Below are positions 7,638-14,401 of a DNA stretch of 17,036 bases, piece after piece. The stretch comes from UBA3006 sp031401235. GTDB lineage: Bacteria > Actinomycetota > Acidimicrobiia > Acidimicrobiales > Ilumatobacteraceae. The notes beneath the pieces were generated by a model, which did not search any database, had not been told where the DNA came from, and saw only the letters and a list, made by a program, of their open reading frames with translations. The stretch's first letter is position 1, and each line of letters opens with the position of its first letter. The stretch covers positions 1 through 17,036 of the forward strand of contig JANNRJ010000021.1 in NCBI GenBank assembly GCA_031401235.1, given 5' to 3'. The translations under genes were made by a program, and so were the position numbers.

Positions 7638-8327
7638 TCATTCCTCCAATGCATCTGGCCGAATAATAAGTAAATGTCCCTGAGTGAATGAAACGTTTGC
7701 CGAATTACCAACAAGTTTGTTGCTCACTCCGCGAGTGGAATATGCCAGAATCGTTTCATGGTCGAGTGGCCAAGCAAGTCCATCAGTGGTGACGCCAATT
7801 GCATCCGCACCGATGGGCAACAATCCAACGGTCTCCCCATGATGTCCGCGAATTTCCGTGCTTGCCGGACCACGTAATACCAAAACATGTGCGGTATCCC
7901 AAAACATCTCCACACTGATATTGGCCAGCCGGGGATGGAACAAAACATTGAGCACTCCGAGTTGGTGATCCAAGCGACCACCGCCACCGGTAACTACGAC
8001 AATGCGCTTGGCGCCACACTCGACTGCAAATAGCAACGCCAGTTCCGTATCGGTGGCGTCTTTGTCAATCGGCGCAGGCTTAATGATTGCGCCAGCCGAT
8101 CGGACTTCGTCTAAAAGTTGTAAATCCACTGAGTCCATGTCGCCAACTACGGCATTTACTTGCAATCCGAGCGCGCGAGCGCCATGCAAGCCAGAATCAG
8201 CAGCAATTACAAAGTCGTAGGCGGGGAGCGCATCCACAACTGACAAAACTGGGGGATTGCCACCGATAATCACGATCGTGGTTGAGTCTTTGTGGACCGA
8301 AGTTGAAATCGTGGATGAACTGCTCAT
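7638..8327 (-). CDS. thiN: Thiamine diphosphokinase
   Basis: A 229-residue enzyme that transfers pyrophosphate from ATP to thiamine to give TPP. Numbered from the ATG at 8327, the catalytic-domain motifs are FVIAADSGLHGAR (39-51), VVGDMDSV (60-67, acidic metal/ATP site), KDATDTELAL (89-98) and VVTGGGGRLDHQLG (110-123). The C-terminal thiamine-binding domain includes TDGLAWPL and STRGVSNKL. The ATG at 8351 is rejected because it lies in the P5 loop of the TPP aptamer; from 8327 the protein starts just after the riboswitch. It is first in an operon with thiBPQ, which makes a complete uptake-and-activation module for exogenous thiamine. Confidence 0.92.
   Translation of the reverse strand: MSSSSTISTSVHKDSTTIVIIGGNPPVLSVVDALPAYDFVIAADSGLHGARALGLQVNAVVGDMDSVDLQLLDEVRSAGAIIKPAPIDKDATDTELALLFAVECGAKRIVVVTGGGGRLDHQLGVLNVLFHPRLANISVEMFWDTAHVLVLRGPASTEIRGHHGETVGLLPIGADAIGVTTDGLAWPLDHETILAYSTRGVSNKLVGNSANVSFTQGHLLIIRPDALEE
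7643..7647 (-). promoter_or_regulatory. Ribosome binding site of thiB
   Basis: A minus-strand GGAGG, 6 nt before the ATG at 7636. It lies within the last codons of thiN and fixes the thiB start, excluding the longer reading frame from 7714. Confidence 0.85.
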
Positions 8328-8331
8328 TGCT

Positions 8332-8430
8332 CTCGCTCCCTCCGCTGGCATGACCCAGATCAGGTGTGCGGGTCGGTGGCGGCGACCACCCTCTCAGCCC
8401 GCCGAACCAGCGGACTCCCCGTGCGTACAG
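8332..8430 (-). promoter_or_regulatory. TPP riboswitch (THI element)
   Basis: The minus strand reads CACGGGGAGTCC (8424-8412 region), then a P3 stem of GTCCGC (8415-8410) and GCGGGC (8402-8397). The invariant core GGCTGAGAGGG (8399-8389) follows, then a variable GGTGG...CCACC hairpin, then CACCTGATCTGG (8366-8355), a P5 loop GTCATG, and CCAGCGGAGGGAG. These are the pyrimidine- and pyrophosphate-binding cores of the class. The element sits immediately upstream of thiN. The apparent Shine-Dalgarno (AGGGAG, 8 nt before the ATG at 8327) is part of the aptamer's 3' end. Ligand binding would therefore be expected to hide it, giving translational repression by TPP. No U-run terminator is seen between the aptamer and the start codon. 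Edges are approximate. Confidence 0.95.
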
Positions 8431-8437
8431 ACCCAGA

Positions 8438-9361
8438 CTACAAGACCTGGGATGAGTTCATGATGTCGGGCTCAATATAAATGACAAGTCGCTGCTTGAC
8501 AGCATTTCGTGCCCGCACTTCGGCATCATCAATCTCCAATGCCAATTGAGTTATAGAAAGTTCGCGATTGAATTCAATCTTGACAGCGAGAAGAATTTCG
8601 TCTGGTCCAAGATGCAAGGTTTTCATGTGAATGATCTTGTTGACGTGGGGATGATTAATGAGTGCAGCGGACACTAAGGTCTGGACCTCTGCCGTTGCAG
8701 CTTCGCCAATGAGCAGACTCTTCATCTTCACCGCGAGTACAAAGGCAATTCCAATGAGCAACGCGCCAATTGCTAGCGATCCGAGCGCATCCCAACGGGA
8801 ATTATCGGTGATGCTGGCGACGATGACGCCAAGCAATGCAAGAAACAATCCGATCTCCGCGCCGAAATCTTCCAGCAACACGACTGGCAACTCGGGTTCC
8901 TTAGAATTCTTGATATAACTCCACCACGACACATCCCGCACTTTGGATTTGTTCGCTTCTTTAACTGCGGTGCGAAGTGAGAAGGTCTCCAAGACGATGG
9001 CAAATGTCAAGATGATGATGGCGAGCCCGAGGTTTGACGCCTCGTGCGGATTCCGGAGTTTTTGCACACCTTCGTACAAAGCGAATAATCCACCGAGGCT
9101 AAACAGGACCAAGGCAACTACGAACGACCAAAAATATCGTTCCGAACCATAGCCAAAGGGGTGCTCCTTGGATGGCTTGCGCTTGGCCCGCCGGCCACCG
9201 ACAAGTAATAGTGCCTGATTACCGGTGTCGGCCAATGAGTGAAATGTCTCGGCCAGTAACCCCGCCGATCCGGTAATGATTGCCCCAATCAACTTTGCAA
9301 TCGCAATTCCTAGGTTGGCAGCAAACGCTGCATAGATCGCTCGACGACTTCCTTGGTTCAT
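8438..9361 (-). CDS. Cation diffusion facilitator (CDF) family metal efflux transporter, SLC30A9-like
   Basis: A 307-residue membrane antiporter that would export a divalent cation (Zn, Fe, Mn or Co) in exchange for protons. The first metal-site half is AETFHSLADTGNQ (37-49), with H41 and D45. KEHPFGYGSERYFWSF (65-80) is the typical loop before TM3. VVLLEDFGAEIG (160-171) gives the second metal-site half with D165. The long insertion before it (KSKVRDVSWWSYIKNSKEPELP) resembles the SLC30A9 branch of the family. A soluble C-terminal dimerisation domain follows residue 215. The ATG at 9361 has no clear ribosome binding site. It is divergent from the Nfu-type gene with a 56-bp gap. The metal cannot be assigned from the sequence. 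Confidence 0.9.
   Translation of the reverse strand: MNQGSRRAIYAAFAANLGIAIAKLIGAIITGSAGLLAETFHSLADTGNQALLLVGGRRAKRKPSKEHPFGYGSERYFWSFVVALVLFSLGGLFALYEGVQKLRNPHEASNLGLAIIILTFAIVLETFSLRTAVKEANKSKVRDVSWWSYIKNSKEPELPVVLLEDFGAEIGLFLALLGVIVASITDNSRWDALGSLAIGALLIGIAFVLAVKMKSLLIGEAATAEVQTLVSAALINHPHVNKIIHMKTLHLGPDEILLAVKIEFNRELSITQLALEIDDAEVRARNAVKQRLVIYIEPDIMNSSQVL
8474..8502 (-). promoter_or_regulatory. Candidate promoter for the thiamine operon, inside the 3' end of the CDF gene
   Basis: On the minus strand CTGTCA (8502-8497), a 17-nt spacer and TATATT (8479-8474) give 4/6 and 5/6 matches to the sigma70-type boxes. Transcription from here would start about 35-40 nt before the riboswitch. The CDF stop lies only about 8 nt upstream of the riboswitch, so a promoter must be inside that gene, or the riboswitch is reached by readthrough. 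Weak evidence. Confidence 0.28.
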
Positions 9362-9401
9362 GGGTAAAGGTTGCCACAGTTGGGACTGATTCCATTAGAT
9401 A

Positions 9402-9410
9402 TAGGTAGGA
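9402..9410 (+). promoter_or_regulatory. Ribosome binding site of the NfuA-like gene
   Basis: TAGGTAGGA lies 7 nt upstream of the GTG at 9418 and supports that non-ATG start. It sits in the 56-bp divergent gap with the CDF gene. Confidence 0.7.
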
Positions 9411-9417
9411 TTTTTGG

Positions 9418-10053
9418 GTGAGTCCATTTGCGCCATTAGCCACTGAAGTCGATAAGTCAAACACGATTATTACGATCACTTCGGTGGCGCATACCAAGCT
9501 CATTGAACTTCGTGATGCTGAACCAGAAACTGATCGTTTAGGTTTGCGAGTAGAAATATTGTCCGAACCGGGCGAAGACTTCCGTTATGACTTGTCGTTT
9601 GACATCGTCACCAAAGCGGCATTCAGTGATGAAGTCCGCACAATCGACGGACTGAAGGTGATTATTCCGTCAAAAGACCTCGATGCCCTGCAGGATGCTG
9701 TCATCGATCATTCCGAATCTCAAGGATTGCTGATTCGAAATCCGAACAAGCCCACGGCCCCGAATATCGAAGGCTTGGTTCGCGATGACGAGATCTCGGC
9801 CCAAATCGAAACAATTGTTGCCACTGACGTCAACCCGGCGCTTGCTGCCCATGGCGGATTCGTGACATTTGCCGGACACGACACGGAGGGAACCGCTTAT
9901 TTCACGATGGGTGGGGGATGTCACGGATGCTCGATGAGTCGCCAAACAATGCTCGAAGGTGTGCAAACAATGATTGGCGAACTTGTACCAGCGATTTCTA
10001 AAGTACGCGACCTCACCGATCATGCCAGCGGGGCTAACCCGTACTACTCATAG
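9418..10053 (+). CDS. nfuA: NfuA-like Fe-S cluster carrier (degenerate A-type domain plus NifU domain)
   Basis: A 211-residue carrier that would hand [4Fe-4S] clusters to apo-proteins in the cytoplasm. Residues about 17-110 resemble an IscA/HesB A-type domain but contain no cysteines, as in E. coli NfuA, where this domain binds client proteins. Residues about 126-200 are a NifU C-terminal domain with NPALAAHGGFV (139-149) and the cluster motif CHGC (C168, C171). The protein ends DHASGANPYYS, a familiar actinobacterial ending. Start GTG at 9418 has TAGGTAGGA 7 nt upstream. The dioxygenase-like gene starts 16 bp downstream. A nearby sdh operon and other Fe-S enzymes are plausible clients, but that is inference. 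Confidence 0.92.
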   Translation: MSPFAPLATEVDKSNTIITITSVAHTKLIELRDAEPETDRLGLRVEILSEPGEDFRYDLSFDIVTKAAFSDEVRTIDGLKVIIPSKDLDALQDAVIDHSESQGLLIRNPNKPTAPNIEGLVRDDEISAQIETIVATDVNPALAAHGGFVTFAGHDTEGTAYFTMGGGCHGCSMSRQTMLEGVQTMIGELVPAISKVRDLTDHASGANPYYS

Positions 10054-10069
10054 TCGTTTGCGGTAGAAC

Positions 10070-10855
10070 TTGATTCCCGCCGCATTCATTGGACACGGAA
10101 GTCCGATGAATGCAATTGAGAACAATCGCTATACACAAGTGTGGGAAAACTTCGGCACCCACATCATTGAAACCGTCGGTCTCCCCGAGTCAATCCTGTG
10201 CGTCTCGGCACATTGGTTTATCGGCGCCACAGCGGTGACGGCAATGGCGAACCCTCGACAGATCTACGATTTCGGTGGTTTCCCACCGCAACTCTCCCAA
10301 TTTTCTTATCCAGCCAAAGGCAGTCCAGAACTGGCCCAACGAGTCGTGGACTTGCTTGCACCACATCCAGTGATTAGCGATGAGTCATCTTGGGGAATAG
10401 ATCACGGGACCTGGTCTGTGCTCTGCCGTATGTTTCCCAAGGCCGATGTTCCAATAGTGCAATTATCCATTGACGCCACTAAACCGGCCGAGTTTCACCT
10501 CGAAATTGGTCGAGCGCTGGCACCATTGCGCGACGAAGGAGTTTTCATTGTTGGCAGTGGCAACATCGTTCATAACTTGTCAATTATGCGATGGGACAAG
10601 CCTGGACTAGGTGATGATTGGGCACAACGCTTCGATACCGAGTCCCGGCGAGTGCTCACCAGTTCAACTCCGGGCCAGATCATTGATCTGCTCGAGCATC
10701 CCGATGCGCGTCTTGCGGTTCCTACACCAGAGCACTTTCTTCCGGTCGTATACATCGCCGGTCTCGCCGAATCGGCGCAATCATCACTCAGTGTTCTGAT
10801 TGAGGGCTACGAATTTGGCTCGACGTCGATGACGGCCTTCACGCTTGGTGCTTGA
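10070..10855 (+). CDS. LigB-type extradiol ring-cleavage dioxygenase family protein (DODA/YgiD-like)
   Basis: A 261-residue class III extradiol dioxygenase family member. The metal ligands expected from YgiD/DODA are present: H9 in GHGSP, H48 in SAHW and H222 in PEHFLP; H112 in DHGTW is the catalytic histidine. YDFGGFPPQLS (66-76), GSGNIVHN (162-169) and AGLAE are further family motifs. Relatives open catechol-type rings such as DOPA, or have poorly known functions in bacteria. The start must be the TTG at 10070: an in-frame TAG lies two codons upstream (10064-10066), and the next Met is after the essential GHGSP motif. It follows the Nfu-like gene by 16 bp, so it is probably co-transcribed. 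It ends 6 bp before the convergent SCP2-like gene. Confidence 0.88.
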   Translation: MIPAAFIGHGSPMNAIENNRYTQVWENFGTHIIETVGLPESILCVSAHWFIGATAVTAMANPRQIYDFGGFPPQLSQFSYPAKGSPELAQRVVDLLAPHPVISDESSWGIDHGTWSVLCRMFPKADVPIVQLSIDATKPAEFHLEIGRALAPLRDEGVFIVGSGNIVHNLSIMRWDKPGLGDDWAQRFDTESRRVLTSSTPGQIIDLLEHPDARLAVPTPEHFLPVVYIAGLAESAQSSLSVLIEGYEFGSTSMTAFTLGA

Positions 10856-10861
10856 TATTTT

Positions 10862-11257
10862 TTAGAGGTATTCGGTTTGATCTCGTACCGAAGTGAATAC
10901 TTCGTCCAGTAGCGCAAAAATTTCCTGCGCATCAATGAGACATTGATGATCGCCGCTGAATCGAATGTGACCGTTGATGAACGCCTCCTGCGAGTTCATC
11001 TTTCCTGTGGCCACGGCAATGGCGGTTTGGTAATCCTGCACAAATCGCACATTTTCAGGGTTCGCATCACCAATCGTGAACTTCACAGCACCAGCGCCAC
11101 TTTGGAGGTGGTATCTCACTTCGCCGAAAGGAGTTGATGTCACAACTTGAGTGAGTCCAAAGATGTGTTTGTTGCCGAGTAACTGCAACGCCTCACTGGT
11201 TGTCACCGAATCCGAAACAGCGTCGATCCACTCCTTGCTGAGATACCGAATCTTCAT
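10862..11257 (-). CDS. SCP2 sterol-binding domain protein
   Basis: A 131-residue single-domain protein resembling the SCP2/SCPx lipid-carrier fold. The supporting pattern is in its second half: FVQDYQTAIAVATGKMN (72-88), then SQEAFINGHIRFSGD (89-103), followed by a C-terminal helix ending in DEVF. This DY.TA...G..N.QEAF..G.I...GD series is typical of bacterial SCP2 proteins, which bind lipids or other hydrophobic ligands in a tunnel. It has no signal peptide or membrane segment, so it is probably cytoplasmic. It starts 9 bp after the DedA stop and is the last gene of the hppA-dedA-SCP2 operon. The ligand is unknown. Confidence 0.8.
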   Translation of the reverse strand: MKIRYLSKEWIDAVSDSVTTSEALQLLGNKHIFGLTQVVTSTPFGEVRYHLQSGAGAVKFTIGDANPENVRFVQDYQTAIAVATGKMNSQEAFINGHIRFSGDHQCLIDAQEIFALLDEVFTSVRDQTEYL

Positions 11258-11266
11258 ATCCAGTCG

Positions 11267-11893
11267 CTATTGATCAGTTGGTTTCGTGACACGACGACGA
11301 TGTTTCAAAATTTCAATCAACATTGGCAGCACAGAAATCACAACTATTGCAACTATGGCGATTTCGATATTGTTTCGAACTGCGCTTATTTCACCGAGGT
11401 AATAGCCAAGTGTTGTGACTCCCACGCCCCACAGCAAACCGCCAATAATGTTGTACATCACAAACGTTCGGTACTTCATCGTCCCGATGCCAGCAACGAT
11501 TGGGGCGAAGGTGCGCACAATTGGGACAAATCGAGCCAGCACAATTGTCTTGGCGCCATAGCGATCAAAGAATTGATGGGCACGAACCACATGCTGAGGA
11601 TTAAAGAGTCGTGATTTGGGACGATCAAATAGTGTCGGACCAATTCGGTTACCGATCCAATAGCCGAACTGATCACCGAGAATTGCGGCAATAACCGTCA
11701 CTCCGGCCACCGCCGGCAAAGGGGGCAATACTCGGCCACCCGCTTCTGAGGCGAGGAATCCGGCGATAAATAACAGCGAATCACCCGGCAAAAAAAAGCC
11801 AATGAGCAATCCCGATTCTGCAAAAACAATCCCGGCTAGAAGTATCAGGCCACCAGAATCCAGCCACTGCTCAATATTGAACAGGGCCAACAT
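11267..11893 (-). CDS. DedA/SNARE-associated-type membrane protein
   Basis: A 208-residue DedA-family (VTT domain) integral membrane protein; members are implicated in lipid-carrier (undecaprenyl phosphate) flipping and membrane homeostasis. Visible hallmarks are FAESGLLIGFFLPGDSLLF (24-42) with E26 and D38, GDQFGYWIG (73-81), and LARFVPIVRTFAPIVAG (119-135) with the family's essential-type arginines R121 and R127. The C-terminus is basic (KHRRRVTK), consistent with a cytoplasmic tail. It lies 8 bp downstream of hppA and 9 bp upstream of the SCP2-like gene, all on one strand, so the three are probably one transcript. Which lipid it handles cannot be told. Confidence 0.9.
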   Translation of the reverse strand: MLALFNIEQWLDSGGLILLAGIVFAESGLLIGFFLPGDSLLFIAGFLASEAGGRVLPPLPAVAGVTVIAAILGDQFGYWIGNRIGPTLFDRPKSRLFNPQHVVRAHQFFDRYGAKTIVLARFVPIVRTFAPIVAGIGTMKYRTFVMYNIIGGLLWGVGVTTLGYYLGEISAVRNNIEIAIVAIVVISVLPMLIEILKHRRRVTKPTDQ

Positions 11894-11901
11894 CGTGGCG
11901 A

Positions 11902-14211
11902 CTATGCGCTCACCAAACTTTTGGTCTTGCGACGCGAAAATGAAATTGCGATAGCCAAGATCACAAGTGCTACACCCGCGATGGAATATCGTCCAGCGGT
12001 ATTATCACGCAAGTTGATAATCGCTGGCAATATCAGCAGCGAGACCAAGTTCATCACCTTGATCAGCGGATTGAGTGCTGGGCCAGCGGTGTCTTTGAAT
12101 GGGTCGCCGACTGTGTCACCAATAACGGCCGCTTTGTGGGCATTAGAACCTTTGCCGCCGTGGTGACCATCTTCGATGTATTTCTTGGCGTTATCCCATG
12201 CCCCACCAGAGTTGCTCAAATAATTTGCCATCAACTGACCGGTGAGAATAACGGCAGCCAAAAATCCGCCCAGAGCAAGGTAACTGATTCCAAAACCAAC
12301 GATTACGGGCGTAAGCACGGCAAGTAGGGCTGGGGTGGTGAGTTCGCGCAAAGATGCGGCGGTACAAATATCAATGACCGGCGCATAGTCGGGTTGCTTC
12401 GTGCCGGCCATAATCCCACCGTCAGCGAATTGCTTGCGAACTTCTTGAACTACCACACCGGCAGTACGGCTGACAGCTCGAATTGCAAGCGCCGAGAACA
12501 TAAAGGCCACCGACCCGCCGATGAGCAGACCGATAAATATCTTGACATCGGCGACATTGATTTGAGTTTCTGCGGCCGAAAAAATTGCCTTTCCTTCCAG
12601 CAATTTGCCCGCCGCATCCTTCAGACCAAGTTCACTGGCAATGGTTTCAATATAAGAAGCAAAGAGTGCCACTGCGGCAATGACTGCCGAACCAATGGCG
12701 AACCCCTTAGTCACGGCCTTAGTGGTATTTCCCACGGCGTCAAGATTGACGAGAATTTTTTGAGATTCGCCGGAGAACTCTCCGGCCATTTCGGCAATAC
12801 CAGCGGCATTGTCGGCGACCGGACCAAATGTGTCCTCCGAAACGATGACACCTGTTGTTGCCAGCATGCCCATTCCGCACAATGCAACCAAATAGAGCGA
12901 GAACTGAATGTTTCCACCGCCGAGCCAAATCGTTGCTCCGAGGGCAATCGCGATGCAGATGATTGCATACACCGATGACTCAAGTCCCGATGAAGTACCC
13001 GACAACACCACTGTCGCCGGACCAGTCTCTGTGCTTGCGGCAATTTCTTGAACAGGGCCATACTCGGTGCCCGTGAAATATTCAGTGAGCCGACTGAGAA
13101 CTTGAGCAAGAACCAATCCAACAACTACGGCACCAAACACACGCCAACCAGCATTGAAATTGTCGTTACCGACGTAATAGAGCGCAAGGGCGAGGGTACC
13201 GACGACGGTGATTAATCCGGCCACGGCGAATCCTCGGTTAATTGGCTTCAGTGCGTTTGTTTCTCCTTCGCGAGCCCGAACGGCAAATACTCCGGCGATG
13301 GAGGCAATGACTCCAATGGCACGGGCGGCGAGAGGGAACACCAAGCCAAGTGCCGGGTTCGCATCTATTGATTTGAATGCCGCCACACCCAAAATGATTG
13401 AAGCCACGAGTGTGACTTCGTAACTCTCGAATAGGTCAGCAGCCATTCCCGCACAGTCACCAACATTGTCACCGACGTTGTCAGCAATAGTGGCTGGGTT
13501 GCGCGGATCATCTTCAGGAATGCCAGCCTCAATCTTGCCCACCAAGTCGGCGCCAACGTCTGCGGCCTTGGTAAAGATTCCGCCACCCACTCGAAGGAAT
13601 AGTGCTAGCAGTGATCCGCCGAAACCGAAACCAATGAGCATTGCTGAACTCGTGTTTTGAAAAATGGCGATGATTATTGTGGCTCCAAGCAGACCGAGCC
13701 CGACGGTGAACATGCCAGCCACTCCACCAGTGCGAAACGCTATTTGCAAAGCCTGAGGTAAAGAGCCGCGACGAGCCGCGGCAGCGGTGCGAACATTGCC
13801 GCGGGTTGCCAATGTCATGCCGATATAGCCGGTGAGACCGGAGGCAATTCCGCCGAGTAGAAACGCAATCGTTCGGAAAATTCCCGACGAAATGAAACTC
13901 AATGCCTGGTCACCATTTGTCTTTGTGATCGTCACACTGGTGAGAAACACCACTGCCGATACTGGAATGAGAATGATGCCAATCGTGCGGAACTGACGTT
14001 TTAGATACGCCCACGCGCCAACTTGAATAGCGCGCGAAATTTCCTTCATCTTGTCCGTGCCCTGGTCTTCCTTGAGCACTCTGACCGCGAGAAACCAACC
14101 AACTGCTAGGGCCAGCACGGCTGCCAATCCAGACATTGCAAGAATGAGCCACTCACCGCCTTTGAGGGTGAATTCTTGCCAGCCGCCTTCGGATGCGAGT
14201 ATTGACGTCAC
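11902..14211 (-). CDS. hppA: Membrane-bound proton-translocating pyrophosphatase, K+-independent type
   Basis: A 769-residue, many-helix ion pump that hydrolyses cytoplasmic pyrophosphate and moves protons across the membrane. Numbered from the GTG at 14211, the PPi/Mg site is DVGADLVGK (218-226) with DNVGDNVGD (244-252), and the late acidic cluster is GDTVGDPFKDTAGP (698-711). In GNTTKAVTKG, K498 occupies the position where K+-dependent enzymes have alanine; family mutagenesis shows that this lysine removes the K+ requirement. That family also makes H+ more likely than Na+ as the pumped ion. The GTG is chosen because GGAGAG sits 7 nt upstream; the TTG at 14226 would overlap that site and has none of its own. 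The gene leads the hppA-dedA-SCP2 operon and is divergent from sdhC. Confidence 0.95.
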   Translation of the reverse strand: MTSILASEGGWQEFTLKGGEWLILAMSGLAAVLALAVGWFLAVRVLKEDQGTDKMKEISRAIQVGAWAYLKRQFRTIGIILIPVSAVVFLTSVTITKTNGDQALSFISSGIFRTIAFLLGGIASGLTGYIGMTLATRGNVRTAAAARRGSLPQALQIAFRTGGVAGMFTVGLGLLGATIIIAIFQNTSSAMLIGFGFGGSLLALFLRVGGGIFTKAADVGADLVGKIEAGIPEDDPRNPATIADNVGDNVGDCAGMAADLFESYEVTLVASIILGVAAFKSIDANPALGLVFPLAARAIGVIASIAGVFAVRAREGETNALKPINRGFAVAGLITVVGTLALALYYVGNDNFNAGWRVFGAVVVGLVLAQVLSRLTEYFTGTEYGPVQEIAASTETGPATVVLSGTSSGLESSVYAIICIAIALGATIWLGGGNIQFSLYLVALCGMGMLATTGVIVSEDTFGPVADNAAGIAEMAGEFSGESQKILVNLDAVGNTTKAVTKGFAIGSAVIAAVALFASYIETIASELGLKDAAGKLLEGKAIFSAAETQINVADVKIFIGLLIGGSVAFMFSALAIRAVSRTAGVVVQEVRKQFADGGIMAGTKQPDYAPVIDICTAASLRELTTPALLAVLTPVIVGFGISYLALGGFLAAVILTGQLMANYLSNSGGAWDNAKKYIEDGHHGGKGSNAHKAAVIGDTVGDPFKDTAGPALNPLIKVMNLVSLLILPAIINLRDNTAGRYSIAGVALVILAIAISFSRRKTKSLVSA

Positions 14212-14218
14212 GAGTGAT

Positions 14219-14224
14219 CTCTCC
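14219..14224 (-). promoter_or_regulatory. Ribosome binding site that sets the hppA start
   Basis: Minus-strand GGAGAG, 7 nt before the GTG at 14211. It supports that start over the in-frame TTG at 14226. Confidence 0.75.
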
Positions 14225-14302
14225 AACTATTTGATGGGGGACGGCCTGTTGGCGCCCTTATGGAATGTGTCTGGCAAAGTGTAGAGAATCTTGTGGGTAA
14301 CA

Positions 14303-14315
14303 AGCGAAATTCGCT
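14303..14315. repeat. 13-bp near-palindrome in the hppA-sdhC intergenic region
   Basis: AGCGAA, one central A, TTCGCT: 6-bp perfect arms. It lies about midway in the divergent gap of 190 bp and could be an operator for either operon. Regulatory function is not shown by sequence alone. Confidence 0.4.
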
Positions 14316-14338
14316 CTGGTGGGTTAGGTGAGACGTCA

Positions 14339-14367
14339 TTCACACCACCCGAAATGAGACCTATATA
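14339..14367 (+). promoter_or_regulatory. Candidate sdhCA promoter overlapping a 12-bp palindrome
   Basis: TTCACA (14339-14344, 5/6 match to the -35 box), a 17-nt spacer, and TATATA (14362-14367, 4/6 match to the -10 box). The -10 lies in the perfect palindrome CCTATATATAGG (14360-14371). A start near 14374 would leave a leader of about 28 nt before the sdhC ATG. No strong ribosome binding site is seen in that leader. Confidence 0.45.
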
Positions 14368-14401
14368 TAGGGGCTAAGAACTAGCGTGAAGTCGGTTCCC
14401 T

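Noticed and set aside
7637..7714. 26-residue N-terminal extension of thiB
   Set aside because: It overlaps thiN coding sequence and would hide the lipoprotein signal peptide; GGAGG points to 7636.
8328..8351. Upstream ATG extending thiN by 8 residues
   Set aside because: It lies in the P5 loop of the TPP aptamer; the ATG at 8327 has AGGGAG upstream and is the better start.
12394..12978. 194-residue frame on the + strand opposite hppA
   Set aside because: Antisense to a complete, strongly conserved pump gene; the translation has no recognisable domain and is rich in His, Cys and Asn, as shadow frames often are.
14203..14210. TGACGTCA 8-bp palindrome at the hppA start
   Set aside because: Inside coding sequence and short enough to be chance; a second GACGTC at 14332-14337 does not make a convincing pair of operators.
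14212..14226. TTG start for hppA
   Set aside because: No ribosome binding site of its own, and the good GGAGAG overlaps it; GTG at 14211 preferred.
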